This document shows positions 12,005-23,642 of a stretch of DNA of 64,000 nucleotides, one piece after another; position 1 is the stretch's first letter; each line of letters begins with the position of its first letter. This DNA is from Pseudeuparius sepicola (Eukaryota; Arthropoda; Insecta; Coleoptera; Anthribidae), in the NCBI GenBank assembly GCA_963920635.1, contig OY987298.1:111838035-111902034 (forward strand). Reading direction: 5' to 3'. Under the pieces are notes generated by a model. That model made no database searches. It had not been told where the DNA came from and saw nothing but the letters and a program-made list of their open reading frames with translations. A program made the translations under genes and the position numbers.

Positions 12005-12903
12005 CAGTGCTATTCATAAAGTTTGCTCCAAATGGGAAAAATTTGTATTACTCTATTTTTTGAAAATCTGATTTTGGGATATGTTGGCACATGTTTTGTT
12101 TACACTATTGCGCCTAAAGAGGGTCGTGACGTCACAGCCCTTGCCTGTCAAATTTGACATTTAAAATGAAAAATTGGGAAAAATCAGGTTTGCCTTGAAA
12201 ATATCGGAAAAAGTTATTAACGAAATGTGTTTTTATTGTATTATTTTGCCCATATGCAAATTTTCAGAAGGATATCAGAATATTCGTGTTTCTTAATTGA
12301 TATTCCTGGAATTGAAACTGAATCCATAAAATTCGGTACAAAACTGTCCCTTATAATTTTGTTTCACTGTATTTCAAAATATGGATGTATTTTATGTAAA
12401 AATATTACAACACTGGCCCAGGGAATAGACTCATCTTAAAATGAAAGTCTTTGCACCAAGATTGCGTTCTTACACAATAGCTATTTTAAAAAATCTAATA
12501 TTTCTCTTTAACTTTGCATTGAAATTTATTTGTATTGTTATGATTTAGTAAGATTGCAGCCACTAATTATTTGCGGGAAAAAAATATCGAGTACCGATTT
12601 GAAGATCAATAATTAAGAAAAACGAACATCGTGATATCCTTCTGAAAATTTGCATAGGTGTACAATAATTCAATACAGACACATTTTCTTAATAACTTTT
12701 TCCGATATTTTCAAGAAAAACGTGATTTGTTCCAATTTTTTATTTTAAATGTCAAATTTGACAGGCATGGGCTGTGACTGCACGACCCTCTTTAGGCGCA
12801 ATAGTGTAAACATAACATGCACAAACATATCCCAAAATCAGATTTTCGAAAAATATAATAATAAAATTTTTCCTATTTGGTGCAAACTTTATGAATAGCA
12901 CTG
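12005..12903. mobile_element. Tc1-like palindromic element, TIR CAGTGCTATTCATAAAG
   Basis: CAGTGCTATTCATAAAGTTT at 12005 is mirrored at 12903, with TA outside both ends. The arms extend about 400 bases each (shared CTGTCAAATTTGACA and GACCCTCTTTAGGCGCAATA) and meet near 12450. The whole 899-base element can fold into one hairpin. No coding sequence. Confidence 0.85.
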
Positions 12904-13205
12904 TATAATTTGTCGGCAGTTTAAATCAGAACAAATTATTTAGCTCCAATTATCCATTATAATGTTCATAAGAAATGTTTTGGCTTCAACTTTTTAGTCG
13001 CATTAGTAGCAACCAAGAAATATGAAAAGTACTCACTTATAGAAAATTGTATTTACCTACAAAATATAAAAAGATCAAACAGAAAATAATTTTCTTCAAC
13101 GCGTATTTACCTTTTTTTTGTGAAAAATCAAGCATTTAAATTTACAGAACAATCCTATATAGGCTGTAAATAGCTATTTTTTCGTTTGCGCAGTGTATAA
13201 ATAGT

Positions 13206-14673
13206 AGTAGGGGAGCCCAATAGGGGATTCTGGGATTTACTCAAGCGCGACAGATTAACATATGGGGGGATACCTTGCACCCTGTTGAGTACCTCCACCA
13301 TATCTAAGCACCATACAGGGCGGCGCGTGTAGGGCAGGCGATCAGGATTGGAAAAAAAAATCGATAGGTGGATATACTCGAGCGCGTCAGATTAAGATAT
13401 GATAGGTTAATTACATGCTGAAAGTGTGCATTTCAATAATCTGACGATTTGAGCGTGACGTAAGGGGGTGGGAGGGTCAGGGAAAAATATAATCTGCGGA
13501 TTTCCACAAGCCGAAGTAACAAAAATCGTCGATAAACTTTAGCGCGTGCAGCTAGCTGCAGTGAAGCATGTATTCCCCACTCCGCGCCTCTCTCTCCCTT
13601 TCACTCTTTCTCTCGCACGCCAGCCATCATGCCATCACAGCTGATCACAGCACTCGTGTACAGTACAGAGTTATTCAAACTCGATGTCCCGGGCCTATTG
13701 TGGGCAAACGAAAAGAGAAAAAATATATCTGCTTCCGGGGTCTTAAATGGGACCAAAGGAAGACTAAATTAAGATAAAATTGAGAATATTATTTGACAAA
13801 CGACGCTCTGCGTCGCGGCGCCCTTCGATTTTTTTTTGTAACGAACGTACATGTTTTATTTGATATTTGGATATACCTGCTTTTTATCTATAAGCTTTAT
13901 TTTACACGTTTTGTCAAATTTTGTTTATTTTAAGAAATATAGGTAATACAATATTTGAAAAGTCCACGTTTAACACCCTGTAATATAGAAAATAAATTAT
14001 TATGTTTATGCATATGTTTATAGACAAAAATTCCTTAATTTTTAACAGACAACATATTTTCCTTAGAAAACGCAAATATTCATTAAAAAAAAATCATGAA
14101 CATTTTTTTTTTCCAAACCGTCAGATTAAGAAAATCCCTTCAAATAATAGTCAGATTATGGATCAGCACGACCAGGACATCAAGCTGAACCGTCTATATG
14201 AAAATCTGACGCGCTCGAGTATTTCAAAATGGCGATTTTTTTGCATTTTCAAAAAGCCGCCACGGGCTGGCGTCACATCCGAATCGTCGTCAATCTATTG
14301 AATGGGAGCTTCTTTCGGGTTCGCTTAACATCCCTTCTGAATATCTGACGCGCTCGAGTAAATTTTTAATTTTTTTTCTTCCTATTTTTAGCCCTTCCGT
14401 ACGGCCGCCCCCACCATGCAAACCGGCAGATTAATATACCTACGTCATCGAAGACACGTGGGGCATATACACTATCAATATCTGACGCGCTCGAGTATCT
14501 CCATGCAACTATTTTTTTTTACATTTGTGAAAGCCTGTATAGACGCTCCCCCCACCAGTGGAAGGGAATATATCATATAACCTTTTTTTCTTTCTACCAT
14601 CTAATCTTCAAAATCCAATAGGTCCCCACGACGCTCTAGTAAATCCCCATTTAGCATCGTGGCCTCCCCTACT
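13206..14673. mobile_element. DNA transposon with TAGTAGGGGAG ends and subterminal repeats
   Basis: Imperfect inverted ends of about 45 bases: TAGTAGGGGAG...GGGATTTACT on the left, the complement on the right finishing at CTCCCCTACTA (about 14673). Subterminal motif CTGACGCGCTCGAGTA occurs at 14206, 14345 and 14482 (spacing 139 and 137) with a degenerate copy near 14629. It occurs in the opposite orientation at 13375-13390 and, degenerate, at 13238-13253. Such ordered subterminal motifs usually bind transposase. Superfamily unassigned; no transposase seen; the target duplication is unclear. Confidence 0.65.
13666..13980. mobile_element. TA-flanked MITE nested in the 13206-14673 element
   Basis: It starts CAGAGTTATTCAAACTCGAT after TA and ends TTAACACCCTG before TA. 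The left end resembles that of the 1989-2815 foldback (ACTCGACGCCCCAGGCCT versus ACTCGATGTCCCGGGCCT), so it belongs to the same broad family. Its insertion inside the other transposon sets the relative age. Confidence 0.6.
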
Positions 14674-14676
14674 ATA

Positions 14677-14987
14677 CAGGGTGAGTCGAAGTTAAACCGC
14701 CATACTCAAAATTTGAGTAGTATTTTTAAAAATAAATGGGGTTCTTCATATAACATTTTGTCCAAAATTTTCTATCAACTTTCTTCTAGCCGCTAGAGGG
14801 CGTTGGCTACGTCGTTACTTTCGAACAAAAGTGTTTTAAACTTTTTTCTGTTTTTAAAAGAAAACATTGACGCCCTGTATGTCGAAAACGAAGCATTTTT
14901 GGACAAAATGTTATATGAAGAACCCCATTTATTTTTAAAAATACTACTCAAATTTTGAGTATGGCGGTTTAACTTCGACTCACCCTG
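14677..14987. mobile_element. MITE with perfect about 110-base TIRs, CAGGGTGAGTCGAAG
   Basis: CAGGGTGAGTCGAAGTTAAA at 14677 and its complement ending 14987 are flanked by TA. The arms match essentially perfectly for about 110 bases, so this copy is young. The middle holds a 90-base unpaired core (GCCGCTAGAGGGCGTTGGCT). It directly follows the 13206-14673 element. A longer, rearranged relative lies at 38612. Confidence 0.85.
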
Positions 14988-17190
14988 TATAGGTTGCTAT
15001 AGGTAAATGAATAGAATTGTTGAAGTATGGAAACTGAATAATGGTTATTTTTATGGACTCTGCTCTGAAGACTAGAAATAGCCATCGGTAAACGCAAACT
15101 TAATATAGACAGTCCGCGAAAATTTAATAAAACATTTATATAACTTCGTAAAGATGAATTTACATATTTTTATGCGAAGTGAGGGCAATGGGAAGAAATA
15201 TTCGCCTAAAATATATGTAAATAAAGCTAATGAATGCTGAAAGAACGAACGTAGCGCAACGTGGAAAACAAAATGAGTTTTTGACCCCGGTACAACACTG
15301 TTAATGCATGGTGAAAATATTTTATGTAAAAAATTCGGCTTACTTACATGATGTGTGTACTATAGAAATTTTTTAATTGTCCGTTCTGCTTCATCAGGTT
15401 TGTGACAGGCAATTAGTGATAAGTAAACTGTATGCATCATCATTTTTTAATTAGGTTAAGTAGCAGTTATCCGTTAATTGTATGTGTTCTACTTTTTACT
15501 TTTTCACTTTACGGTAATGGCCGGAAACAGTATGTAAGTAAAACAAATTGATTACTAATGAGAGCTATATATTGACAACTACTTAATTTGAATAAAAAAA
15601 AGCTGATGATCGTTTGAATGTTCAAAATTAGTGGTTGTTGTAGAGAATGAACATTTGTAAGATATACAGGGTGAGTAAGTTTTTTGTAGCAGGACTTTTA
15701 ATGCAGGACTTTTAATGCCACGAAAATGTAATACCAATATAGGTCCACAAAAATATATCCAAACAATATATTGATATTAATTTTAATGTTAAATAATAGG
15801 TCCAGATAACTAGCACCATTGTGTGTCAATTTCGTTATTTCTATCCAACTAGAGAATATTAATTCGTTAAACAAAATGATACGGTTCTGAGCATGAGCAA
15901 ATTGTAAGTAATTCATCAACGAACAATGTCTGCTTATGACCAACTCCAGAATAGAGATCTTTCTGTGAAAGGTCTCCGATTTATTCACCCTGCTGCCTAG
16001 TAATTGAATAATTACAAAGGGACAGGGAAAGCCACGCTAGACACGCAAGCATTGATTTAATCTATAGATTGTGAGGAATTCTTGATGTTCAACGCAGAGT
16101 TGCTGCCGCGGCAGAACAGTGAGCAGTATTCGGCAGGCCTAGATCGAAACCGCTGTAATGTTGTCAAAGATGACTTTAATATCTAAGAACAAGCCTTGCC
16201 TGGATAACTGATACCTAGATATAGATACGTGCCGTGTCTTGGACTCTGGATATTTTTTCTTTCTTTACGTGCATCTCTCCACATGGTTAAATCTTTTAGC
16301 GTAGCTTCTGGCGATCAAGCTAGCCAAATTCTATCTTCAAAAGTGGGAAAACCCCATCTCGTAGCACTTGCTGCGAGTGACTCTAATGAAGTACCTACCT
16401 ACTTTTTATAACAAAGGTGTAGATGTCATTATTAAAACTGGTACCGGTGCGTTGCAAAAAGAGACTTTTGTGCGATTGCAGAAAGAGGTTTATTAAATTC
16501 CGGTTGATTTAACTGAAGGTAGATACACCGCAAATGGAATAAAGAAGATGGGCACAAGAGTGTCGTATTAATGTCAGTGAGGAGAGCACAATCCGCCGCC
16601 GCCGGCGGGACAGTTTTTTCACGTCCTATTAAACTGGATCGAAGCAGGGTCCACTGAAGCATACGATCCCGTATGAAGTACATGGCGATGACAGAGCGGC
16701 TTCCTTGGGCACAAATTGAGTCAACTAACCGTGCGCCGCGTATACAGATGAAGCGGACATCCGCCGGGCACATTGTGGCTTCCTCGAACAGGGGCTTACA
16801 AAAACTTTGTTATATATCGAAAAGTTTTGAGGGAGCCTCCAACAAAATGTCAAAATAAACTATTTCGGCAGAATCTACAAAAGCTCCTAACATTTTGGAC
16901 GTTTAAAATGGTGTTCAATTGGCTAAGACAAACATTTTTTTGTTATAGCATCAATCGCCTGCAGAACAGTCACGGGTGCCAATTAGATTCGTTGTGTTCT
17001 CAATATCCGATACTACGTCCTGTATTGCGTTTTTGGAAAGATCGTGTCTTTCTGGATACGTCAGTACAACATTTTAATGAAACATAAGAAAAAATTGTGA
17101 AAAATTAACTCTTCTCAATATCAAATCTTTCATATTAAGGTTGGAAATAAAACATCATCAGAAGTATGTCCGGTTGCCTGTATCAATAGC
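14988..17190. other. Noncoding stretch, no supported gene
   Basis: Includes an isolated CAGGGTGAGTAAG terminus (about 15667). A modestly GC-richer part lies at 16560-16800, with open frames on both strands but no recognisable domain or splice context. Confidence 0.35.

Positions 17191-17191
<1 letters not shown>

Positions 17192-17224
<33 letters not shown>
17192..17224. repeat. (TA)n microsatellite
   Basis: About sixteen TA dinucleotides in a row. Confidence 0.95.
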
Positions 17225-17226
<2 letters not shown>

Positions 17227-17563
17227 ACTAGTTGGAAAAGCTAGTGAAAACTTTCTTTCGGTGTACACTTCTTTATGTATTGTATCATGAGTAGTAGGTA
17301 TTGTATACTTTTACAAGACATGCATAAATTATTGTAATAGTATATGTTTGGTGGTGCTTTGTTGTAAATTAGTTATTGTCAGGTAAGGTGAATAAAACGT
17401 CAAAAATATTACAGAAATGTATCTAAATATTGAAACACTTACGGATTAAAATACAAAATAGGTATAAGTTAAATATCAGAGAGCATATAGAGTTTCTTAA
17501 ATTTAGTTTACTTTGCTGTATATTTCTATTTTAAAGCCATATAAATATTCGGTATTTTTATTC

Positions 17564-17603
17564 AGCGCACGGAAAGTTTTTCCATGCGCTGTTTCCGTGC
17601 GCT
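17564..17603. repeat. Short GC-rich hairpin
   Basis: The 12-base arms AGCGCACGGAAA (17564-17575) and TTTCCGTGCGCT (17592-17603) are perfectly complementary with a 16-base loop. They sit alone in AT-rich sequence. The left edge CAGCGCAC resembles the terminus of the 6052-6587 element, so this may be a transposon end remnant. Confidence 0.6.
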
Positions 17604-18074
17604 ATAGCCCGAAAAACCCCATCTTTCATTACTGCTAAAACAGATGAAAATGAGGTGTTTTCAAAGAAGTATAATAAAAAAAACACATTTCAACACATTG
17701 TATGATGAAATTTTTCTTTTATTAAAAACCAAACCAATTACTTATAACTTAAATATTTTTTATTTGTTCATTCCGCAGTACACCCGAAAAGGACACATCT
17801 AATATACCTAATGTGATAACGAGTGTGTTACCTACTTAACGATACTTAAATGCAAGAAGCGTGGCGAGACCACAGTATGGGCGAGTTTTGAAAGTCAGCG
17901 CAAAATATGTGATGGAATTCATCAGGCCAATCGCAAGGGTAGATATTTTTGAACGGCCCAATTACATTAAATTGATGGTTTCGTTCGCATATTTGTGCTG
18001 AATTTAAAAACTCGCCCCATTGAGGCCATTATATCTCTCCCGTTACTAAATACTCCTAAATAATAATTGCATTA
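17604..18074. other. Noncoding stretch
   Basis: No gene or repeat recognised up to the TTA flanking the next element. Confidence 0.35.
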
Positions 18075-18699
18075 TAGTGAGTTTACACATGCATGGATTT
18101 AGTGGCGCCAGTGGTCGCGCCAGTTCTATTTGCATGCCAGAAAAGGTTTACACAGATGTTCAAAAACAGCAACGTTTGGCCCGCCAGTTTCATTTTGAAA
18201 TTGACACTGCACAGTGCGCAATGTGGACTGAACTTCGCGAAGCCTGCAAAATAACTGCTGAATTTTTAGTGAAAAAAAAGATAGAAGAAATACAGAAAAA
18301 AAAGAAGCTACGAAAAGGCCGTGTGTTCGTTTGTGGGTTAAACCACGTCGGCCCTTCCAGAAATTTTATTGTCACTTCTGCTGACCACTTTCTTCGCCAT
18401 ATTTACACACTATTTATAGCTATCAATCACACGAATTACTAGCTCCACCATCCACCGTTGAAAATGCAACTAAAACCTGGCGAGCTGACGTGCAAGTGCT
18501 TGTTTACACACGCAAATTATATTTTCTTGCGGGTATGAGTCACCACTGGCGCAACTGATTTCAGAAGACTACAGACTTTTTCGGTCTATGCATGCAAAGA
18601 TTCAACTTTTATGCAAGTATGTTTACACGTGCAAATTTAATTTACTGTCGCGCCAGTTCTTATTGGCACAATTAAATCTATGCATGTGTAAACTCACCA
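18075..18699. mobile_element. PIF/Harbinger-like element with TTA duplication
   Basis: Inverted ends read TAGTGAGTTTACACATGCAT on the left and, complemented, TGGTGAGTTTACACATGCAT on the right. TTA sits immediately outside both (18072-18074 and 18700-18702). A 3-base TTA target duplication is the hallmark of PIF/Harbinger. GTTTACAC also recurs internally. The element carries a coding remnant (18077-18442) and is too short to be autonomous. Confidence 0.75.
18077..18442 (+). pseudogene. Candidate Harbinger transposase N-terminal remnant
   Basis: This is a 121-residue open frame starting near the left end of the element. Residues about 65-95 are strongly basic and charged (FLVKKKIEEIQKKKKLRKGR), followed by RVFVCGLNHVGPSRNF. 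That resembles the lysine/arginine-rich stretch and aromatic motif which precede the DDE domain of HARBI1-like nucleases. No DDE catalytic region follows; the frame ends after a hydrophobic tail. The first 20 residues are translated from the inverted repeat itself and are unlikely to be genuine. The opposite-strand frame at 18190-18375 is a shadow. The family call rests on composition and on the TTA/TIR context, not on catalytic residues. Confidence 0.4.
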
Positions 18700-18702
18700 T
18701 TA

Positions 18703-19069
18703 GCTCTGGCATGGCTCGACCTAGGGTTCTACAGGAAAAGTGTCCAACAATGGCTTAACAATATTCTAAGTTCTGACAATAACAGCTCTTTCGCCTTCTT
18801 CTTCGGCTTCGGCACTCGTTGAATAATTCTTGATACTTTTATATGCTTCAGATCTCTTAAAAGCTGACTTAGTCAGTGACGTCTCGTCCTGGGAGGCAGA
18901 GGAGGCAGTGCTTCTTCCGTAAAAATAACAGTTACATACAATTTGCTTTGTAAATAGTTATTTTGTGACTTGTGCATTTATTTTTATAATAAACTCCATC
19001 AACTTATGCGCTGGAGGATTCAGACATTTAATCTCGATCAAGAGCTTGGCATGGCAATATATACACCAA
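18703..19069. other. Noncoding stretch upstream of the LINE
   Basis: No gene recognised. The exact 5' border of the LINE could not be fixed within this region. Confidence 0.3.
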
Positions 19070-19309
19070 GATGAACGCGTGAACACGTACATTAGTGAGC
19101 TCTCGCTTTTTTCACGTTTTTAGCGGAATCTTTTGACATTTAAAACAGTTTTTTGGTCAAGATCTATACCTCAAGTGGTTATAATCGTGGTTTAGTGAGT
19201 TAAAGTTTTTTTTTTTTTCCTCAAGCTGGAAAACACAATCTTTTGAGATATTGTCTACTTCTGCTGTGAAGGTGCATGCAGCATTGCCAGACTTGCCAGC
19301 GAAATAACC

Positions 19310-19978
19310 ATGGCTGCTGCTAAGGTACCCCGAAGTAACTCAGTTTCTATAGACGAAGGTGTTATTGAACTTGTTGTAAATAAATTGGCACCAAAATTAA
19401 CAGGTAAAATTGAAGCTCAACTTGAGAAATTGAGTAAAAAATTTGATGGTATGGAATGTAAAATAAACAACATGGTTGATAAACTTACTATCCTTGAAAA
19501 ATCAATCGATGCTAATCAAAGTTCAATAAGCCAAGTTAATCGTAAGATGGACTTCTTCGAACAAACGTTGAAAATTAATAGTCTGAGACTGACTGGGGTG
19601 AAAGAGGATCCTGATGAGAATATAGTCCCTAAAGTGCTTGCATTATTTAACGATGCTCTCAAAGTGAAGTGCAATCTGACTGAACTAAATAATGTTTTCC
19701 GGGTTGGAAAACAAGTCGAGGGGAAACCAAGGACAATACTAGTAAGCTTTGTTTCGTACCTAAAAAGGAACCAGATTTACATGGCGAAGACGCAGCTTAA
19801 GGGAACTGGTATTTTTATTAATGAAGACCTGAATAGGAAGAGTTATGGTATCCAGATATCTGCCAAGAAAAAGTTTGGAGTTAAGAACGTTTGGACGCGA
19901 AATTGTAAAGTATTCGCAAAGGACGGCAACAATGTTAGAATATTGAATGAAGAAGCAGACCTTGATAGAACCGTTTAA
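19310..19978 (+). CDS. LINE ORF1: coiled-coil / RRM-like nucleic-acid-binding protein
   Basis: 222 residues, intact from an ATG in good context (ACCATGGC). Residues about 20-90 are heptad-like and charged (for example KIEAQLEKLSKKFDG), consistent with a coiled coil that trimerises. From about residue 95, SLRLTGVKEDPDEN followed by a hydrophobic helix and FRVGKQVEGKPRTILVSF matches the layout of the noncanonical RRM in L1-ORF1p-like proteins. No CCHC zinc knuckle is seen, unlike many Jockey ORF1 proteins. By family knowledge it coats the element RNA and acts as a chaperone in the ribonucleoprotein particle. It lies upstream of ORF2 in the same orientation, separated by about 430 bases of AT-rich spacer. 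Confidence 0.85.
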   Translation: MAAAKVPRSNSVSIDEGVIELVVNKLAPKLTGKIEAQLEKLSKKFDGMECKINNMVDKLTILEKSIDANQSSISQVNRKMDFFEQTLKINSLRLTGVKEDPDENIVPKVLALFNDALKVKCNLTELNNVFRVGKQVEGKPRTILVSFVSYLKRNQIYMAKTQLKGTGIFINEDLNRKSYGIQISAKKKFGVKNVWTRNCKVFAKDGNNVRILNEEADLDRTV

Positions 19979-20409
19979 TATAAAAAAAAAAGTAAAAAAT
20001 GTAAATATGTTTGCAGTAGGGCAAAAAAAAACCGACTATTTTTTTATTGTACTTTATTTTTTGGGCTCCTCTGTTCCTTTCTTTTTTCTAACTGGCAATG
20101 GATATATTTACTTACTTAGGTCTAGAAATATATAAATGCATATCAGTACATGCGATAGGTACTATTTTTGTTTCCTTTTTTAGTAATATGTCACTATAAA
20201 TTGCACATATTATAGTATCAGGATTTACTTTACTTTATTTATCTCTTAGATTGTCTGAAGTATGTTATAACACTGGGTGTTTGTTTATACATAAGGGTTA
20301 TTACACTCTGTTTATTTATATTGAAATAATTAACTTATCCCTTTCATTTATATTTTTTTATATATTATTCGGGGCTTACTATACTTCCTCTTGTTGTTAC
20401 GCTGCATAC

Positions 20410-23261
20410 ACTTAGTATTTATTATCAGAATTGTAGGGGGTTAAACACAAAGTGTGCTGAATTCTCAAGGAGATGCTTAGAAGATAATTTTGATGTTATT
20501 GTGGCAACGGAGACGTGGTTGCGGGGGGATGTGGCAGATGGAGAAATTGTGGATATATCAAATTACAGTCTTTTCAGATCTGACCGAAATTTTCAGTTTA
20601 CTAACAAAAGTACAGGAGGGGGAGTGTTGATTGCTGTTAAAAGAAATTTATGCAAAGTGGTAAGTGCAGTACGGCACAGTACTTTCTTTGAGGGTTTGTT
20701 AATTACATTTAAAGTGAAAGGTCGAACATTTATTTTTGCTGTTGTATATATTCCACCCAATAGTACATTGAACACTTACGAAACAGTTGTGAACTTTTTT
20801 CAAGAACATATTATATTAAGGGATGTAAAAAAAGCGTACATTTTTGGTGATTTTAACATACCTGAAATAACTGGATCCTTATTGCCACATAATGCCTCTA
20901 ATGATAAGCTTAACTTATTGAAACAGTTCATTGAGTTCTATGGTTTTAAATTATTTAATAATATAACTAATTACCAAGGCAAAACTTTGGATTTGGTAAT
21001 AAGCTCTGAGGGCAATAATTGTTCAGTTAATAGAGAGCTATCTCCGTTAATTAATGAGGACGCATTTCACCCGACACTTAATATTATTATAGCCATTCCT
21101 CAGAACGGAGAAAAATTTGTCCATCATGTGTGCAATGGGCCCAGGTACAGGTACAACTATAAGGATGCTGATTTTTCTCAGTTAATTGCTAAGATCCGTA
21201 ACACTGACTGGGGATCCGTTGTTGACCAGAGTGACGTCGACACAGCCCTCATAGATTTTTACAATATTTGGGATAATATCATAGAAAATTGTATTCCTAA
21301 ATGTAATTCCATGAATACAAACAGAACTTACCCAAAATGGTTCACAAAAGAAATATTGATGTTGCTGAAGGAAAAGAAAAGACTTAGGAAACTACAAGAT
21401 CTTTGTGACACATATAAACTAAAGTATATTACTGTCAGAAACAATTTGAAAAAACTTATAAAAAATGAAGAAAGTAAATATATAAAAAAAATCGAGGGTG
21501 AAATGCGTACGGATGTGAATCAATTTTGGAATTATGTGCGAAATAAAAGGGGAAGTAGCACAGATTTGGGTTACTATACACGAAATGGTATCACTGTAAA
21601 TAATGATAAAACAGCTGAATCTTTTGCACATTTCTTCTCATCTGTATACAACAATTTGCCATCAACCTATAACTTAAACTCGATGATCACTTTTATAACC
21701 TCCCATGATAATTTTGATGTTAACTCTATAGCTGAGGTAGATTTTGATGTAGCTGTTAAAAAATTAAAGCCCAAAAAAGCTGCTGGTCCTGACGGTATTC
21801 CACCATATATCTTGAAAGGCTGTAGTGAATGGCTAAAAGTACCATTACTTCACATTTTTAATCTGATTATTAAATCCTGTGTTTTTCCAGCAAAGTGGAA
21901 GATCTCCCTGACCACACCCGTGTACAAGTCTGGTGATAAAACACAAATTGAAAATTATAGGCCCATTGCGATTATGAGTGCTCCAGCAAAGTTGTTCGAA
22001 CTAATTATCTATAAAAAAACTGTATTCGCACGTAAACAAATATTTGGTACCCCAACAACACGGTTTCATGTCTAGCAAATCTATTAATTCGAATTTATTA
22101 ACATACAGTCATTACGCATCTGAAGCACTAGAAAATAAGTTACAACTAGATACAGTGTATACTGACTTTCAAAAGGCTTTTGACCGGGTGCATCATGATG
22201 TGTTACTGTCTAAATTGAGCGAATTTGGATTGTCATATGGTTTTTTAAAATTAATCAAAAGTTATTTGGAAAACAGGTTTTTTAAAGTTAGGCATAATGG
22301 TAATACTTCCGGTAAATTCACTGCTAACTCAGGTGTTCTTCAAGGATCTAACCTGGGCCCATTATTATTTATTTTATTTATAAACGATTTACCATCTGTA
22401 TTGAAATATAGTGATTGTCTACTTTTCGCAGACGATTTAAAAATTTTCAGGAAAGTACAAACAGTCTATGATTGTGTAATGCTACAAAAAGATGTAAATA
22501 ACATTGCGGAATGGAGTATTGAGAATAGCCTTAACTTTAATATTAAAAAATGCTGTGTTTTGACAATAACCAGATTAAAACAGCCTGTAATTTTCGATTA
22601 TATGATGCAGGGTGAACTTCTAGAACGTAAGTGTGAAATTAGGGATTTGGGGGTTACATACAATAGCTCTTTTTCTTTCTCGAGTCATGTTGCAAATATT
22701 GCACAGTCTGCAAATCGTATGTTAGGATTTATAATAAGGCAAACAAGTAATCTACATAGTGTACATACAGTCAAATTATTATACTATAGCTTGGTGAGAC
22801 CCAAGCTTGAGTTTGCCTCAGTTCTTTGGTTTGGAGAATACCAGACTACGTTAAAAGCATTGGAAAAAATTCAAAATAAATTGTTACGACATTTATACTA
22901 CAAAAAGCACAACGTTTGGCCAAATTATAATATCAACAGAACTGATGATCTCAGAACTGAATTTAAAATTCTTTCATTAGAACAAAGACGCAGTCTAACA
23001 TCCATTATGCTTCTATATAAAGTGATAAATAACAAAATAAACTGCCCTCGAATACTTTCTCTTCTGCCTTTTAATGTCCCCCCTAGACGCACACGTACAA
23101 TGCTTATGTTTAATGTCCCTCTGATTTTTACTAAAGTCACATCTCCGCTAGTGGTCATGTTTCGTTTGGCTAACTATCTGAATACTTTGATCGATTTAGA
23201 TTGGTCAATGTCTCTCGGAGCCTTTAAAAGCATGATTTTGAATTATTTGATAAATTCTTGA
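20410..23261 (+). pseudogene. LINE ORF2: APE endonuclease and reverse transcriptase, one frameshift
   Basis: In-frame homology begins before the first listed start, at about 20415 (IYYQNCRGLNTK), the usual opening of the APE-type endonuclease. Its signatures are ATETWL, FGDFNIPE and DAFHPTLNI. The reverse transcriptase follows: AAGPDGIPPYILKGC, then FQKAFDRVHHDVL (motif A), SGVLQGSNLGPLLF (motif B) and LFADDLKIF (motif C, catalytic FADD). The C-terminal part includes LVRPKLEFASVLWF. The frame changes within a run of seven A residues at 22013-22019: the upstream frame stops at 22075, and the downstream frame carries homology back to the A run. One extra or missing A explains it; assembly error in the homopolymer is possible. 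ORF2 ends at 23261. Confidence 0.88.
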
Positions 23262-23467
23262 ATTTGTATTTCACTTTGTTTCGTTTGGCCCCCATACTGT
23301 CCTTTTTTTCTTTCTTTTTTTTTCTGATTGTTCTTTTTTTAATTTCATTTTCTCTTGCACGTAATAGCAGTTGGTGTACATTTACATTTAGAAGCCGATA
23401 TGTATAATATTAGTATTTGTACATTTTCTATCCATGTAATTAGGTTAAGTTTGTTAACTGTTTGGAT

Positions 23468-23472
23468 AATAA

Positions 23473-23507
<35 letters not shown>

Positions 23508-23509
23508 CA
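23468..23509 (+). repeat. (AATA)n tail of the LINE
   Basis: About nine or ten AATA units directly downstream of the ORF2 3' UTR. They mark the 3' end of the retrotransposon, where target-primed reverse transcription started. Confidence 0.9.
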
Positions 23510-23594
23510 TAGTTGTAGCTGGGACAAGACACTTCGACGAGAGAGACGGACTGACGTTTTTAGGATAGTTAGTAATTTTATTCGTGGGGAATAC

Positions 23595-23595
23595 T

Positions 23596-23642
<47 letters not shown>
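23595..23642. repeat. (TTG)n microsatellite
   Basis: About fifteen TTG triplets. It gives a poly-valine frame in translation, which is not a gene. Confidence 0.95.

Larger units (their letters stand above)
19070..23509 (+). mobile_element. Near full-length CR1/Jockey-group non-LTR retrotransposon
   Basis: Order: presumed 5' UTR (from about 19070; border uncertain), ORF1 (19310-19978), a 430-base spacer, ORF2 with endonuclease and reverse transcriptase (about 20410-23261), a 3' UTR, and an (AATA)n tail ending about 23509. There is no RNase H domain and no LTR. The tetranucleotide tail instead of poly-A fits CR1/L2/Jockey-type elements; I cannot name the clade more closely. Only one disabling lesion was found, so this is a recent insertion. 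I did not find a convincing target-site duplication. Confidence 0.88.

Noticed and set aside
16432..16773. 113-aa minus-strand frame
   Set aside because: No domain, no splice context, and overlapping frames on the other strand; likely chance in a slightly GC-richer patch.
22000..22080. Programmed ribosomal frameshift in LINE ORF2
   Set aside because: The shift lies inside the RT domain at a plain A7 run, with no downstream structure that I can see; an indel or sequencing error is simpler.
22925..23158. Minus-strand frame over the LINE
   Set aside because: Shadow of ORF2, which shows clear RT and C-terminal homology on the plus strand.
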